Assembly: GCA_029339195.1 (NCBI GenBank) | Contig: JAPTJF010000031.1 | Span: 124,001-188,000, forward strand | DNA: 64,000 bases | Direction of reading: 5' to 3' | Source of the DNA: Micractinium sp. NFX-FRZ | Taxonomy: Eukaryota; Chlorophyta; Trebouxiophyceae; Chlorellales; Chlorellaceae | Shown here: positions 31,589-43,170 of the stretch, piece by piece | How the letters are laid out: the number at the start of each line of letters is the position of its first letter | Numbering within the stretch: position 1 is the stretch's first letter | The notes under the pieces: generated by a model | What the model saw: only the letters and a program-made list of their open reading frames with translations | Told to the model about the DNA's origin: nothing | Database searches by the model: none | Translations under genes and position numbers: made by a program

Positions 31589-34226
31589 TCACCCCTCCTC
31601 CCAGTGCCTGCCATTGGCCAGGTCGATGCGCATGCTGAGGCGGGCAATGAGGAAGTGGGGCAGGCGGCGGCCCTCAAACCTCTTCAGGCCCAGGTAGGTC
31701 AGCTGGGTGAGCCCCGCCAGGTGCTTCCAGCCGCCGTCAAGCTCGAAGTTGTGGCTCAGATCGAGGCGGCGCAGGGCGGTGAGGGCGCTGAGCGCTGCCG
31801 GAACCTTCTGCAGACTGCATCCGACCATGCTGAGGGCTGTGAGCTGACGCAGGCTGGCCAGGTGGTGCCAGCCAGAGGTGAAGCGCGCCTTTGCGTCTGA
31901 GCAGCACAGCATCAGCTCTTGGAGCGCCGAGCAGGCGGCCAGCGCTGCCGGCACCTCGTGCTGCTCGTCTGCCAGCCAGGTGTGCGACAGCCAGAGGGCG
32001 GTCAGCTGCGGCAGGTGGGCGGTGAGCTGCTGGTCTGACAGGCCATGGATGGGCTCCAAGCTGAGGCTGCGCAATGCCGGAAAAGCGGCGGCGCTGTCAA
32101 CCACCAGCGGCCACTGCCCGTGTGCCGCCTGGATCTCCAAGTGCGTCAAGTGAGGCTGCAATGCCAGGCACGGCGGCAGCTGGGCGCCGGGGTAGCTACA
32201 GCGGTGCAGCACCAGCCGCTGGAGTGAGGGCGGGCTGGGTGGGGAGGCTGCCCCGGCTGGGCCTGTAGCTTCACACCCCGCCAGCTCTAGTAGGGTGAGA
32301 TGTTGAAGGGCTGACAGGTGCTGCCACCCGCCGGCCAGCCACTGGCAGTCGTGCACTTCCAGCTCCTGCACAGATGGGTGGCGATGAGTGGGTGGGAGCG
32401 CAGAAGTGCAACAGGCTCCCCAAGACCTCAGGCTCTTAGGTACGTGGTTGAAGGATGGTAGGAAAGCGGGGAGGGCAGCAGGCACTTGGATCGCAGCCAC
32501 TGCCGAAAAAGCAGTGGCCACGGCACCAGCAGCCACAGCGGTCACAGGTGGGACACGGCGTCATGCCCTGGCTGTAGCCCCCTGCAGAGCTGTTGGCAAG
32601 CCACTGCCACCCTCGCCACGTGTCACCTGCAGAGCCGCCAGCCTTGACATGGCCGCAGGCCAGGCCTGGCCGGGGCAGTTTCGCAGCTTGAGTTGCGTCA
32701 GGCGGCGGCACAGAGGGGAGAGCCGCCGCAGGCCGCTGAAGTCCTGGATTTCCAAGCTCTCAAGGCCGGTGCAGGTCAGGTGGGGTAGAGCCAGGCCTTG
32801 GCCACCCCATGCCGACAGATGCAGGTGCGTGAGGTTGGCCAGGCGGGACACCGCCTGTATGTCTCGGCAGCCCTCACCCCGCTCGACTACAAGGTGGCGC
32901 AGCTCTGACAGCATGCCGACGGCTGCCGGCAGGTCAACAGCGCAGCTGCCCAGGGCCAGATGTGTCAGCGGCAGGCCGGCCAAGTGCTCCAGGCCGCCCA
33001 CAAGTGCGTAGTCCTCGACGAAATCGTTGTAGTGCCCCACGCTGAGGCAGCGCAGCGCGGTGAGCGTGCTGATACCTGGCGGCAGCTCCTTGACGCCGCA
33101 GCTGCTGAGCTTGAGGCGTGTGAGGCGCTGCCCCAGAGCTGCCGCCACCCCCAGGTGCTCCCAGCCGGTGCTCATCCCATAGCCGTGCTGGGCTTCCAGG
33201 GTGTGCAGTGCTGTGAGCACTGTGAGGGTGGCTGGTAGCTGATCACACACGCCGAGCAGCTGGAGATCTTCTAGGCGGGTGATGTGCGGCAGCAGCCCCT
33301 GCCATTCCTGCGCTCTCACCTCTGAGCCAAAGCTGAGCGACAGATGGCGCAGCGCGCTGAGCGTGCTGAGCCCTGCGGGCAGCGCCCTGCCTGCCCCGAC
33401 CATGCCGAGGTCCAGGGAGGTCAGCCGCGTCAGCGGCGCAAGCTGCTCCAGCCCGGCTGGCGGCGGGTGGTCAAAAAAGCGGAGCGTGTTCAGGTTGGAG
33501 AGGGCGCTGAGCTGGCAGGGCAGCGCATGGATGTGGCAGCTGTGCAACGTCAGCCGCTCAAGCTGCGTGTGCTGCAGGATGGAGAGCAGCTGGCTGGTGC
33601 CGATGGGGAGGTCGCTGAGATGAAGCTCCTGCAGGTCTGGTACTGCAGAAGAAGACATGAAGTAACATGAAGTCAGCCGCACGCACACCAAGCCAACCCT
33701 ATACCCGTACCAGTACCAGACCAAGGAACCTTGAACCCTAACTACCCTGATAGCTGCATCTTCCATCACGAACTGATTCTGTCAGCGCCTAGCCAGCGCC
33801 ACAGACCGATCAAATGCCCGGCGCGGGGTTTGAACATCTGTGATCCTGCGCCGCTGCGCAGGCGTGCTTACGTGGCGGGGATGGCATCTGGAAGGCCTGC
33901 AGCTTCCACCAGAAGCAGCAGTCCCTGCTGGCGGTCAGCACAGCAATGCGCGGGCGCCACTTCAGCAGCCAGGCCTGGAAGGCAGCCAGCCCGCGCTGTG
34001 TGTGAAGCTCAACCGCCACGTGCCGCCACCAGCTGGGCCCGCTGCTGTACCGCGAGGCCGCCAGTAGAGCGCGGCAGCAGGCCGCCAGGCGCACACGGTC
34101 CAGCGGCTGCGGCCCCAGCAGCGCCGCCACCTCAGCCAGGGCGTCTGGCGGCAGGGTGAGGAACGTGGCGGGAGCTGGCTGGCGGCAGCGCCGAGGTGAG
34201 GCCGCGGCTTTCTGGGCGGCGTCCAT
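31589..34226 (-). CDS. F-box/leucine-rich-repeat protein, paralog A
   Basis: Predicted substrate receptor of an SCF ubiquitin ligase. Three exons close in frame (715 aa): 34226-33872, 33642-32627, 32365-31589. Exon 1 holds a degenerate F-box at residues ~21-60 (FLTLPPDALAEVAALLGPQP, then VRLAACCRALLAASR and GPSWWRHV). Exons 2 and 3 encode roughly 20 leucine-rich repeats of the pattern LxxLTxLxLxxCxLxxLP, for example LTRLKLSSCGVKELPPGIST and LTALRRLDLSHNFEL. The end is GRHWEEG. Repeats of this plant/CC type usually bind a substrate protein. Paralog B (39400-42191) has introns at the same positions and phases. The F-box assignment rests on hydrophobic pattern and position, so binding to SKP1 is inferred. 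Confidence 0.8.
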
Positions 34227-35249
34227 GGGGCGCCTGGCAGCTGATCGGGCCCTGCGTGGGCAGCCGAGGCACTGGCTTGGCACGGGCTGGCGCAGCGGGG
34301 TGCTGAGGTGCGGGTGACGCGTGCCGGTGAGCTGCTCGGATGCAGATGGATGCTCTAGGAGCGACGTGCGTGAGGGCGCTGGGCAATGTAAGGGAGCGCG
34401 CTTGGTGGCGGCGGGGTGCTGCCTGCGCTGGGCCTACGCCGCCGCCTCGTGCCTCCTTGTGAATTCTTGCTCCTTGACATCTGGATCACAGCACTCTGCC
34501 GCAATTTCTGTTGTGCAGTGAACGCATGGCACCTGGCGATTGCCCAGCTACCCTTCGGCCGGGCTCACAAGCACGGGCCTGGGGCACCTGTACCACAGCC
34601 TGGGCATACACACCGTACTGGTGCAACTGCGGCACCAGCACGGTGCCCGCTCGACTTCCTGCACCACACTTACCTGCAACCTTGGTGTCAGAATGCTTGT
34701 TCAGGTGTGGAGAGGTCATGTAAAGCGGCTGTCAGCAGACAGCTGCAGAAGCCGCTTTGCCTCTCCTGAGGAGCATGCTTGCGCTGGGCTCCGGAGTTAC
34801 TTCGGGACGCACTTCAGTAGTGTTTGAAGCAAACAATATTGACCCTGGACCTGAAGTGTCGCCGGGCTGGGGTGTCGGACCCCTGGGGATCCCAGCGGGG
34901 GGTGCCCTCTGGCTTGAGGGCGCCGGCGGGCTGGCGACAGCTGGCGGGTCGGCGGAGGGCAGAAATTATTGAAACTGGTGCTAACGCACCGCATGAACCG
35001 TGTTCACGACCTTTTTGTCGCTTGAAAACCGTGATAGTGTCCAGGGAGCTGGCAAAGCGTTCCAAGGCACCAATTTCTTCTCAAACTCGCGCCACCCAGC
35101 CGTGGCGCCTGACTGTTCCGCGCATTGTCACCAACGAAGTTCATGCCCCGCGCCCCCGCGGCATAGGTCCGCCTGCCCTGCCACCTGCCCAGCAACTCGG
35201 GCAGCGGCTGCACCGCAACTCGGGCGGCGGCGGCACCGGCGCTGCCGCC
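34227..35249. promoter_or_regulatory. Divergent 5' region between F-box/LRR A and the multi-pass membrane protein
   Basis: About 1 kb between two head-to-head starts. The stretch near 34960-35100 is AT-richer than average and lies just upstream of the plus-strand gene. An open frame runs through it into the 35250 start, but its residues look non-coding. No defined element recognised. Confidence 0.35.
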
Positions 35250-38200
35250 ATGACGGCTGGCGGCCATGCATCCATCGCGGCGGTCTGGCCCGTGGATGGA
35301 GACACACTGAGCGCGCTTGAGAGCGGGGGACACCAGGATGCCGGCGAGGGTGCTGCTGCTAGCGCTCCCGAGGCAGCAGCCGGCCTGCGGCACCGCACAG
35401 CATCGCGATCCTGCGGCGGGGAGGTGCATGCTGTTGCAGGCAGTGCAGGCTCAGCGGCAGGGGCCGCCCCGCTGCAGCAGCAACAGCCGTGCAAGCTGCC
35501 GCTGCAGCCGATGGCGGCATGGAGCGCAGGCAAGGGTGCCAGTGTGAACGGCATGGCCTCCCTCCTCCCTGGCACCACGGGCACCGGCGGCAGCACCCAC
35601 CGGGGCATCGGCGGCGCCACGGCACCCACCGACCTCCCTTGCGGAGCTGCCTTTCAGGGCTCACAGGCCGTCGACTTGCCTTTTCGTGCGCACAGCTACG
35701 TGGTGAAAACGATGGAGAAAGGGGCCGCTCTGAGCTTTGCGGAGGCCGCGGTAGACACGCCTGCCTGGTGGGTGCTGGCCTGGTGGGTGCTGGCCGGCGA
35801 CGCACGCTGGCGGCACATGCGCCCCCACCTGCTCATTTGCCAGCTGGCAGCACCCAAGTGCATCGCCACTGGTTTGCTGTCTCCCCATGCAGGATGGACA
35901 TGGTCTACATGCTGGGGGCGCTTGCCAAGGCGGTGCTGGCCATGTGAGGCTTTGACGGAGGGTCACACCTTTCGGGCCCGACGTTGAGGGGAGGCGGGGT
36001 GGGTGGTAACAGCGGCGAGCGGCAGGAGGGAGGAGCGAGGAGCAGCATCCTTGGGCTGCTCCTCCAGTCCAGGATGGGCTGCGGGGCGCGCACCGGTTGG
36101 GCACAGGGGGGATGAGCTCGCGCCTGCCCTCATCCAGCCAGCAGGCCAGCTTCTGCTGCCCCAACACGTTGCCCACATGCGCTGTCCCATGTGCCTGCAG
36201 GTACATCGCCGTGCTGCAGGCAAGCTGGGTGCTGGCAGCCGCCTGATTGAGCAGTATCGCTATGGTAGAGGCAGTCAGGCATCCATGGCGTGGGCAGGCT
36301 GGCCTGCGGGAGACAGCAGCAGCGTGGCTTGCCGGCAGTCATGTCATGCCTGCCTCCTTTCTACCAGCGCGCGTGCCCGCAGGACTTCCGCGTGCGTGGC
36401 GCCGCCATGAGCTGGGGGGAGTACTGCCTGGCCCTCTTCTCCATGGTCTATGTGAGCTCAGGGGAGACACATGCAGCTGTGGAAGCGTGACGTTGCGGCC
36501 ATGGCTCGCATGCCTTACTTACATGCATGACAGATCACACGAGGCCTTGCACTGGATCTGAAGGGCAAGTGTGACTCGAGCTCTTACGTACCCTCTGCTC
36601 TCACACTGCCTGCAGCCGCTGCTCACGATGCTGGTGCTGGTGGCTCGCGTGTTTGAGACGAGCTGCAGGCAAGGCAGCGGGGCGGCTGTGCTGGGGTGGC
36701 CAGAATTGACTTGCGCTGTTGGCTGGAGGGATCCGCAAGCACCAGGGCCACCAAGGGCCGCGTGCCTTGCTGCCTAGTTACTGTTTGCCCCCCGACTCTC
36801 TGTGGGTGGTGCCCGCAGGAAGGAGCTGTACTGGGTGCTGCTGAAGCATCGGGTCGTGATGGACTGGGTGAGTGGGAGGCCGGCCAGGGAGTGTGGGTGC
36901 AGGCACCCAGTACGGCCGATGCTGTGCTCTGTGCAGCGCACAGTGGCGCTCGGCTCCCCTACCATGCTGTGCCCTGGCGGGCGGAGCCACACCAAGCGCC
37001 ATTACCTTGCCCTCGCACCCCATGCTCTGCCACCATTTGCTCCGCCACACCTGCACCACTTATACACCACGCCTTGCCCCGCATCGTCTTTCCCCCTGCA
37101 GACCAACTGGGTCTGGGTGCCCAGCCGAGCCGTCTTCCAGCCCATGGGGCCGCGCTGCATTTGGCTGCAGGCAAGTGCAGCACCTGCCTGCTGCCTGTGT
37201 GACATTTCCCCAGGAAGTATGCGGCTGGGTGGGGCGCGTGCTGTCGAGCACGACCCGCACTCCACCGTTTCAGCCTCAGCATACCACCCCTCTCCCGATT
37301 GCCCACCGCCCCCTGCCCCCTTACCTGTGCAGACCTACTTCACGCTCTACTTCCTGCCATCTTTTGGGCTGCTGGCGTACTGGAGCTGGCAGATCAGCAG
37401 CGCCAGCCTGGCGGTCGTCACCATCCTGCAGTTCAGCGGGCTCTACATGTTCTACGTGGGCACGCTCAAGGTGGGGCCGGGCGCGCCCCGTGCAGAGGGC
37501 AGCATGTCAGCCACAGTACCACCAGAAGGCATTATGTCAGCCACAGGAGGCAGACTGGCCTTGAGGCAGCCTGGGCGCCCGACCTGCTCACCAGTATCGT
37601 TGGCAGGAGGCCCGCCATGGCCCCGGGCTGCCCTCTCAACCACACCCCACGTGCTTCCTCACAAGTACTGGTCCCTTTGTATGACTGCTGGCCGACAGGT
37701 GGAGCGAGGCATTCTGAGCTTCAACCAGGCGCTGGAGGACGAAGACGGGTCCATGAACTTTGGCACAGCCAAGCAGTACCTAGACTGCGGTGGGGTTGCA
37801 TGCTGCGCTGTGCTGTGCTGTGCTGCGATGCCGTGCTGTGCAAGGTTCAAGGGGCTTGGCTGAGCAGCACATGCGGTGTGCACGTTCTCAGCCGCGCATC
37901 CTGCCGCCTTGGTATGCCGCACGGCCGCTCCTGAAGCTGATGGCACGGCGTGCTCTTCATGCTCTGCTGGCGTGGCAGCCGACAAGTGCTGCGCACGCTA
38001 TGCCAGCCTCTTGGCATTCCACATTCCACCTGCCTTCCCCAAACTGATCAGAGGCTGGTCATGACCCCACGTCTCCTTGCAGGCCTGGCAACTGCATACG
38101 ACAAGGTGCTGCGGCGCGCCGCTGTGGTGCGCTGGCGCTCGCTGCCCCGCCGCCGCTTCGGCTTGCTGGGCCTGCTGCGCACCAACCCAGGCTACGCTGC

Positions 38201-38956
38201 AGAGCTGGCGGCCTGGCGGGCGGCTGCCCAGGGTGACCTGGCGCGCCTGACGGCCACTGGCCTGGAGGACTGGCCCGTCACTGGGCTGGGTGCGCTGTTT
38301 GGCACGCGCTTCTACGGGGTGAGGGGCAGCTGGGGGTGGCCATCTTGGGGAGGGAGTGCGTCCTCAGGCTGGGGCTGAACACAAGGGGCTGGAAGGGTCC
38401 ACTCAGCCAAGGGGGACAGCCGCCCTCATGCCTGGGCAAGAAGCAGAGGTGCATGCACAGCTGTGGGTCCCCTCCGGCTTCCCCCGTCCCGACAAGTCAC
38501 AGCAGCTTCTGATCCGGCCAAACATTGTCAACTGCTGCCCCTGGCAGGTGCTCTGGATCTCGCTGGCGGTGCACCACCCCGACCTCAGCGCTGCCAGCAA
38601 GGGCGCCCGCCTGTTCCTCAAACGCAACTACTGGGCCCTGGCGCTGGGCGTGCTGGCGGTGGGGGGCATCCAGGTGGGGGCGGCAGGGCAGGGCAGGGCT
38701 GGGCAGGCTGCTGTGTGTCGATGATGGCAGGGCAGGGCAGAGAAAGCGCAGGCTGTGGGAACTTGCTCATCACACTGGCATGGGCACGTGCCACCGAGCA
38801 GCCCACATCAGTGTGCAGCCAGCCGGGGGGCACAGCTCAGGTGTGGCGCGTGCACAGAGGTGTATGAGCCAAGCCACCTTGGTGCCCGCATGCGTGCGCC
38901 CCCTGCAGGTGTACGGGCTGCTCACCCAGATCCGCAGGATTGCAGGCGCAGCCTGA
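35250..38956 (+). CDS. Unrecognised multi-pass membrane protein
   Basis: Twelve exons close in frame (488 aa): 35250-35767, 35893-35943, 36201-36219, 36383-36451, 36616-36668, 36819-36867, 37102-37170, 37333-37470, 37699-37789, 38083-38318, 38548-38673, 38909-38956. The start (GCCGCCATGAC) has a good context. Residues 1-~170 are low-complexity and Gly/Ala/Ser-rich. Then come hydrophobic segments: YMLGALAKAVLAMYIAVL, EYCLALFSMVYPLLTMLVL, YFTLYFLPSFGLLAYWSW, LAVVTILQFSGLYMFYVG, and near the C-terminus VLWISLAVH and YWALALGVLAVGGIQVYG. A ~100-residue Arg/Leu-rich loop separates the last two groups. I do not recognise the family. Exon 3 is a 19-nt microexon. The introns after exons 3, 5 and 7 have GC instead of GT donors. 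Confidence 0.72.
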
Positions 38957-39399
38957 ACGACAGGCTGTGGCAGGTGTGGGAGCCACCCAACTGCCACTGG
39001 CTGCGCTGAGCCCTGCCTGTGTTGGCAGGCTGCATGAGCCCACCACCTCGTGATCTGCGGCACCCCTCCCTCACATGCTTTGGATGTTACAGGCGCACGT
39101 CGAAGTGCAGGGTGGTGCATTGTGGTGGCAAGCTATCTCCAGAGAACTTGCTGGGCAGACATGCGAATGTATTTTAATGATGATGAACAACCCACACAAA
39201 AGTATGCAGTGCAGCAACAGTGTTCACGGGAATAGAGACGGGCAAATGACGGGTGAATGCTCATCAGCATGCCGGAGGCAGCACGGCAGCCAGGAGGTTA
39301 GCAAGACAGGCACAATAGAAACGCACTGGCAGGGGCGGTGAAGGCGCAGGGAAGGGCGGCAATCCGGTGTGCCCCACGAGGCTCGGGGGCAGCGGCCGC
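38957..39399. other. Short convergent 3' region
   Basis: It lies between the stop of the membrane protein (+) and that of F-box/LRR B (-). It contains the TGTAA signal listed separately and an AT-richer stretch near 39160-39210. No gene seen. Confidence 0.4.
39087..39091 (-). terminator. TGTAA polyadenylation signal for F-box/LRR B
   Basis: TGTAA on the minus strand, ~310 bp after the paralog B stop. TGTAA is the usual green-algal poly(A) signal. The position fits, but a 5-mer can occur by chance. Confidence 0.4.
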
Positions 39400-42191
39400 T
39401 CACCCTTCCTCCCAGGGCCTGCCATCGGACAGGTCGATGCGCATGCCGAGGCGGGCAGTGAGGACGCGGGGCAGGCGGCGGCCGTCGAAAAAGTGCAGGC
39501 CCAGGTGTGTCAGCTGGGTGAGCCCCGCCAGATGCTGCCAGCCGCCGTCCAACTCGCGGTTGTCCATCAGATCGAGGCGGCGCAGGGCGGTGAGGGTGCT
39601 GAGCGCTGCCGGAATGGTCTGGAGCCTGCAGGAGGGCAGGGAGAGGGCGCTGAGCTGGCGCAGGCTGGCCAGGTGCTGCCAGCCGGAGGTGAAGCGCGCC
39701 TCTGCGTCAGAGCAGCACAGCATCAGCTCTCGGAGCGCCGAGCAGGCGGCCAGCGCTGCCGGCACCTCGTGCGGCACGCCTGGCTGGCAGGTGTGCATCA
39801 GCCAGAGGGCGGTCAGCTGCGGCAGGTGGGCTGCCTGCTGCACGTCACACAAGAGGCTGATGGGGTGCAGGCCCAGGCTGCGCAGTGCCGGAAAGGCGGC
39901 GGCGCTGTCAGCCACCAGCGGCCGCTGCTTGTCTGCCGCCTTGATTTCCAAGTGCGTCAGGTGAGGCTGGACTGCCAGGCACGGCGGCAGCTGCGCGCCG
40001 GGGTAGCTGCAGCTGTGCAGCACCAGCCGCTGCAGCGAGGGCGGGTTGGGTGGGGAGGCTGCCCCACCTGGGCCTGTGGCTTCACACCCCGCCAGCTCTA
40101 GTAAAGTGAGGCGCTGGAGCGCTGAGAGGTGCTGCCACCCGGCGCCCAGCCACTGGCAGTCGTGGACCTCCAACTCCTGCATGGGTAGGGTGTGCACAGG
40201 AATTGTGGGGAGGGTTGCGGGGCGAGCAGTCAGTGCAAGGGCAGCCGCGCCTGAGACTATCCACGGTGTGACAGGAAGGCGGCGGGAGGGCGTGAGGAGG
40301 AGGGAGGAAGATGGCAGGAGGCAGAACGAGGAGGGAGGAAGGAGGAAGGACGGAGGAAGGAGGAGGAGGGAGGAAGCAGTCTTCACGGTCGCAGCCGCCC
40401 CGGTGCTCCGCCTCCTGCATGGGCTGCTGGATGGGTGGGCAGGCACAGCGGGGAGGCCAGCAGGCACCACAATAACAGTCGTCACGGCAGCCGTCACAGC
40501 AGAAGCCGGTGGGACACGGCGTCAAGCACCAGCAAGCAACTTAAGCAGCAGGCAGCCCAGCACCCGCCACCGAGGCCCCTGCCACGTGTCACCTGCAGGG
40601 CTGCCAGCCTGGACATGGCCGCAGGCCAGGCCTGGCCGGGGCAGTTTCGCAGCTTGAGTTGCGTCAGGCGGCAGCACAGAGGGGAGAGCCGCAGCAGGCC
40701 GGAGACCTTCTGAAGATCCAAGCTTGCAAGGTCGGGGCAGGCCAGGCGGGGTAGCGCCAGGCCTTGACCCTCCCACGCCGACAGCCGCAGGTGCGTGAGG
40801 TTGGCCAGGCGGGACACCGCCTGCACGTCCTGGCAGCCCTCGGCCCGCTCGATAACAAGGTGGCGCAGCGCCGACAGCGTGCCGACGGCTGCCGGCAGGT
40901 CAATCGCGCAGCCGCCCAGGGTCAGCTGCGTCAGCGGCAGGCCCGCCAAGTGCTCCAGGCCGCCCACAAGTGCATAGTCAAAGCTGACGTCATTGTAGTA
41001 GTCATCCACGCTGAGGCAGCGCAGCGTGGTGAGCGTGCTGACAGCTGGCGGCAGCTCCGTGACGCCGCAGCTGCTGAGCTTGAGGCGCGTCAGGCGCTGC
41101 CCCTGGGCTGCCGCCGCCCCAAGGTGCTGCCAGCTGGCACTGCGCGTAAAGTCGTACCGGCCTTCCAGGGTGTGCAGCGCTGTGAGCGCTGTGAAGGTGG
41201 CTGGCAGCTCGTCAAACGAGCCGTGCAGCTGGAGATCTTCTAGGCGGGTGATGTGCGGCAGCAGCCCCTGCCATTCCTGCGCTCTCACCTCTGAGCCAAA
41301 GCTGAGCGACAGATGGCGCAGCGCGCTGAGCGTGCTGAGCCCGCCGCGCAGCCCCCTGCCCGAGTCGCGGAGGCCCACCATACCGAGGTCCAGGGAGGTC
41401 AGCTGCGTCAGCCGCGCAAGCTGCACCAGCCCGGCTGGCGGCGGCTCGTCGAAAAAGCTGAGCGTGTGCAGGCGGGAGAGGGCGCTGAGCTGGCAGGGCA
41501 GTGTGTCGATGCGGCAGCTGTGCAACGTCAGCCGCACAAGCTGCGTGTGCTGCAGGATGGAGGGCAGCTGGCTGGTGCCGAGGAGCAGGTAGCTGAGCTG
41601 AAGCTGCTGGAGGTCCGGTACTGCAGGGGGCAGGTGACATGACAACCTCATCAACACGTCACAGAGAATGTATCGGGTTGCATGTTTCATGACTGCACGC
41701 AAGCAGTCATTGTTTCTGTCCAGCACTAGTCCGGTTTCTGTCAGCACCATGTCGCCAGCAACACCGACCGATCCAATGCAGGGCAGTGCAAGTGACACAC
41801 GCCTTTAGCTCTGTGCCGCCTTGCAGGTGTGCTCACGTGGCGGGGAGGGCAGCTGGAACGCCTGCATATTCCTCGAATATCCACTGGCGGTCAGCACAGC
41901 AGTACGCGGCCGCCACGCGTGCAGCCAGGCCTGGAAGACAGCCACCCCGCGCCGCGTGCGCAGCGTGACCTCCAGGCATCGCCACCAGCTGGGCCCGCTG
42001 CTGTCCCGCGAGGCTGCCAGCAGCGTGCGGCAGCAGGCCGCCAGGCGCAGGCGGTCCAGCGGCTGCGGACCCAGCAGCGCCGCCACCTCAGCTAGGGCAT
42101 CGACGGGTAGGGCGAGGAGTGTGGCGGAAGCGGGAGCGGGAGCGGGCGGGCAACAGGGGCCAGGCTCCGCTGCTCTCTTGGCGGCGTCCAT
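39400..42191 (-). CDS. F-box/leucine-rich-repeat protein, paralog B
   Basis: Predicted SCF substrate receptor, close paralog of 31589-34226. Three exons close in frame (719 aa): 42191-41837, 41620-40593, 40176-39400. Exon 1 (355 nt) and exon 3 (777 nt) have exactly the same lengths as in paralog A; exon 2 is 12 nt longer. The F-box region reads LLALPVDALAEVAALLGPQP, then LRLAACCRTLLAASRDSSGP. LRRs include LTRLKLSSCGVTELPPAVST and LTALRRLDLMDNREL. The end is GRPWEEG. Many stretches are identical to A (SLSFGSEVRAQEWQGLLPHI), while LRR surface positions differ. This suggests a fairly recent duplication with divergence of the binding face. Intron 2 carries a purine-rich GGAGGAAG repeat near 40270-40380. 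Confidence 0.82.
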
Positions 42192-43170
42192 GGGGCCCCT
42201 CTGCAGCTGCTCGCGCACTGAGTTGCAGCCGAGGCACTGGCTGGCTCAAGCGGGGTGATGGGAGGGTCGCGCGCCGTATTGCGCCCGGGGGAGCTCTGTG
42301 TGCAACGTGAGCCGAAAACGAAGCAGAAGAAGGAAACGAATAATAAGTTGACTAGGGCACTACAGTGGGAGACTTTGGGGGGAGATGCGGCAGCGGCGGC
42401 AAAAAAGCCTGCCGCCGACGCCAGACCCTCCCTTCCTTGGCAAGACCAACTGTAGCCTGGTCCCGGAAGATGTGGCCCTGCAGCCTACACTGCTTTGTGT
42501 TCGCATTCTTCGAGTTCTTGATGACATTTGTTGCATGGTTTTGCCACTTGCGCGCAGTCGCTGCCGGCCAGCGCTGACACCACGCTCTGCAGCGCCGCTC
42601 CCGCCAGCAACTTGAAGTCAGAAACAGTCACAGTACAGAAACACACCCGCCACACTTGCGTTACCAACTACTCCAGCCTCTCCTTATGGTGATCGAGTGT
42701 GCCAACCCTGGGGGCTCCGTCTTCCCCTGCGAGCGCTCGCGCTGTGTGTGCTGTGCAAACACTTGCAAAAAGCAGGAAGGTGCATTCACGTGCTGAGCTA
42801 GTTCATTTCGTGGTAGAGCAAACAAGTGATGGGTGCCTGTGACTACGTGGGGTATGCGTGAACCATGCAAAACAAAAGCAGCGGTGACAGGAACTGTTTA
42901 CTGATCCTGCTGAGAGCGCCGGGTGCCAGCCGCTGCCGCCTCAGCCGCCGCCAGCAGCCCAGGGTTCAGAGCGGCGGTGGCCAGTTGGGCAGTGAATCTG
43001 ACGAGAGGGATTACCGTGCCCACCCGCCCGCTGCATGCGTGGGCTGCACGCCGCTCATCCCTCAGCTGCCACCCAAAGCCATGAGGCTGGGAGCAGCGGC
43101 GCCCAGCATCGGCTGCCTTACGCTCATCGGCGCTCAGCAGCTGAAAGCAAGGGCTGCCATGCGCTGGCTC
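42192..43170. other. Intergenic region upstream of F-box/LRR B
   Basis: It holds the promoter and leader of paralog B and the 3' end of the 43171 gene. The middle (42340-42640) is a diverged dispersed repeat listed separately. The rest shows no feature I can support. Confidence 0.4.
42340..42640. repeat. Diverged dispersed repeat, copy A (pairs with 60690-61020)
   Basis: It shares collinear blocks with 60690-61020: CAGTGGGAGACTTTGG against CAGTGGGTGACTTTGG, AAAGCCTGCCGCCGACGCCAGACC against a similar block, and a short ORF with CSL, VAWF and LRAVAA residues matched by CSL, IAWF and LRTVAA. By eye identity is moderate. Both copies lie upstream of the start of a minus-strand gene. It could be a mobile-element remnant or a duplicated promoter module. 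Confidence 0.5.

Noticed and set aside
33820..33850. Minus-strand GTTCAAACCCC resembling a tRNA B box
   Set aside because: It lies in an intron of F-box/LRR A and no cloverleaf forms around it.
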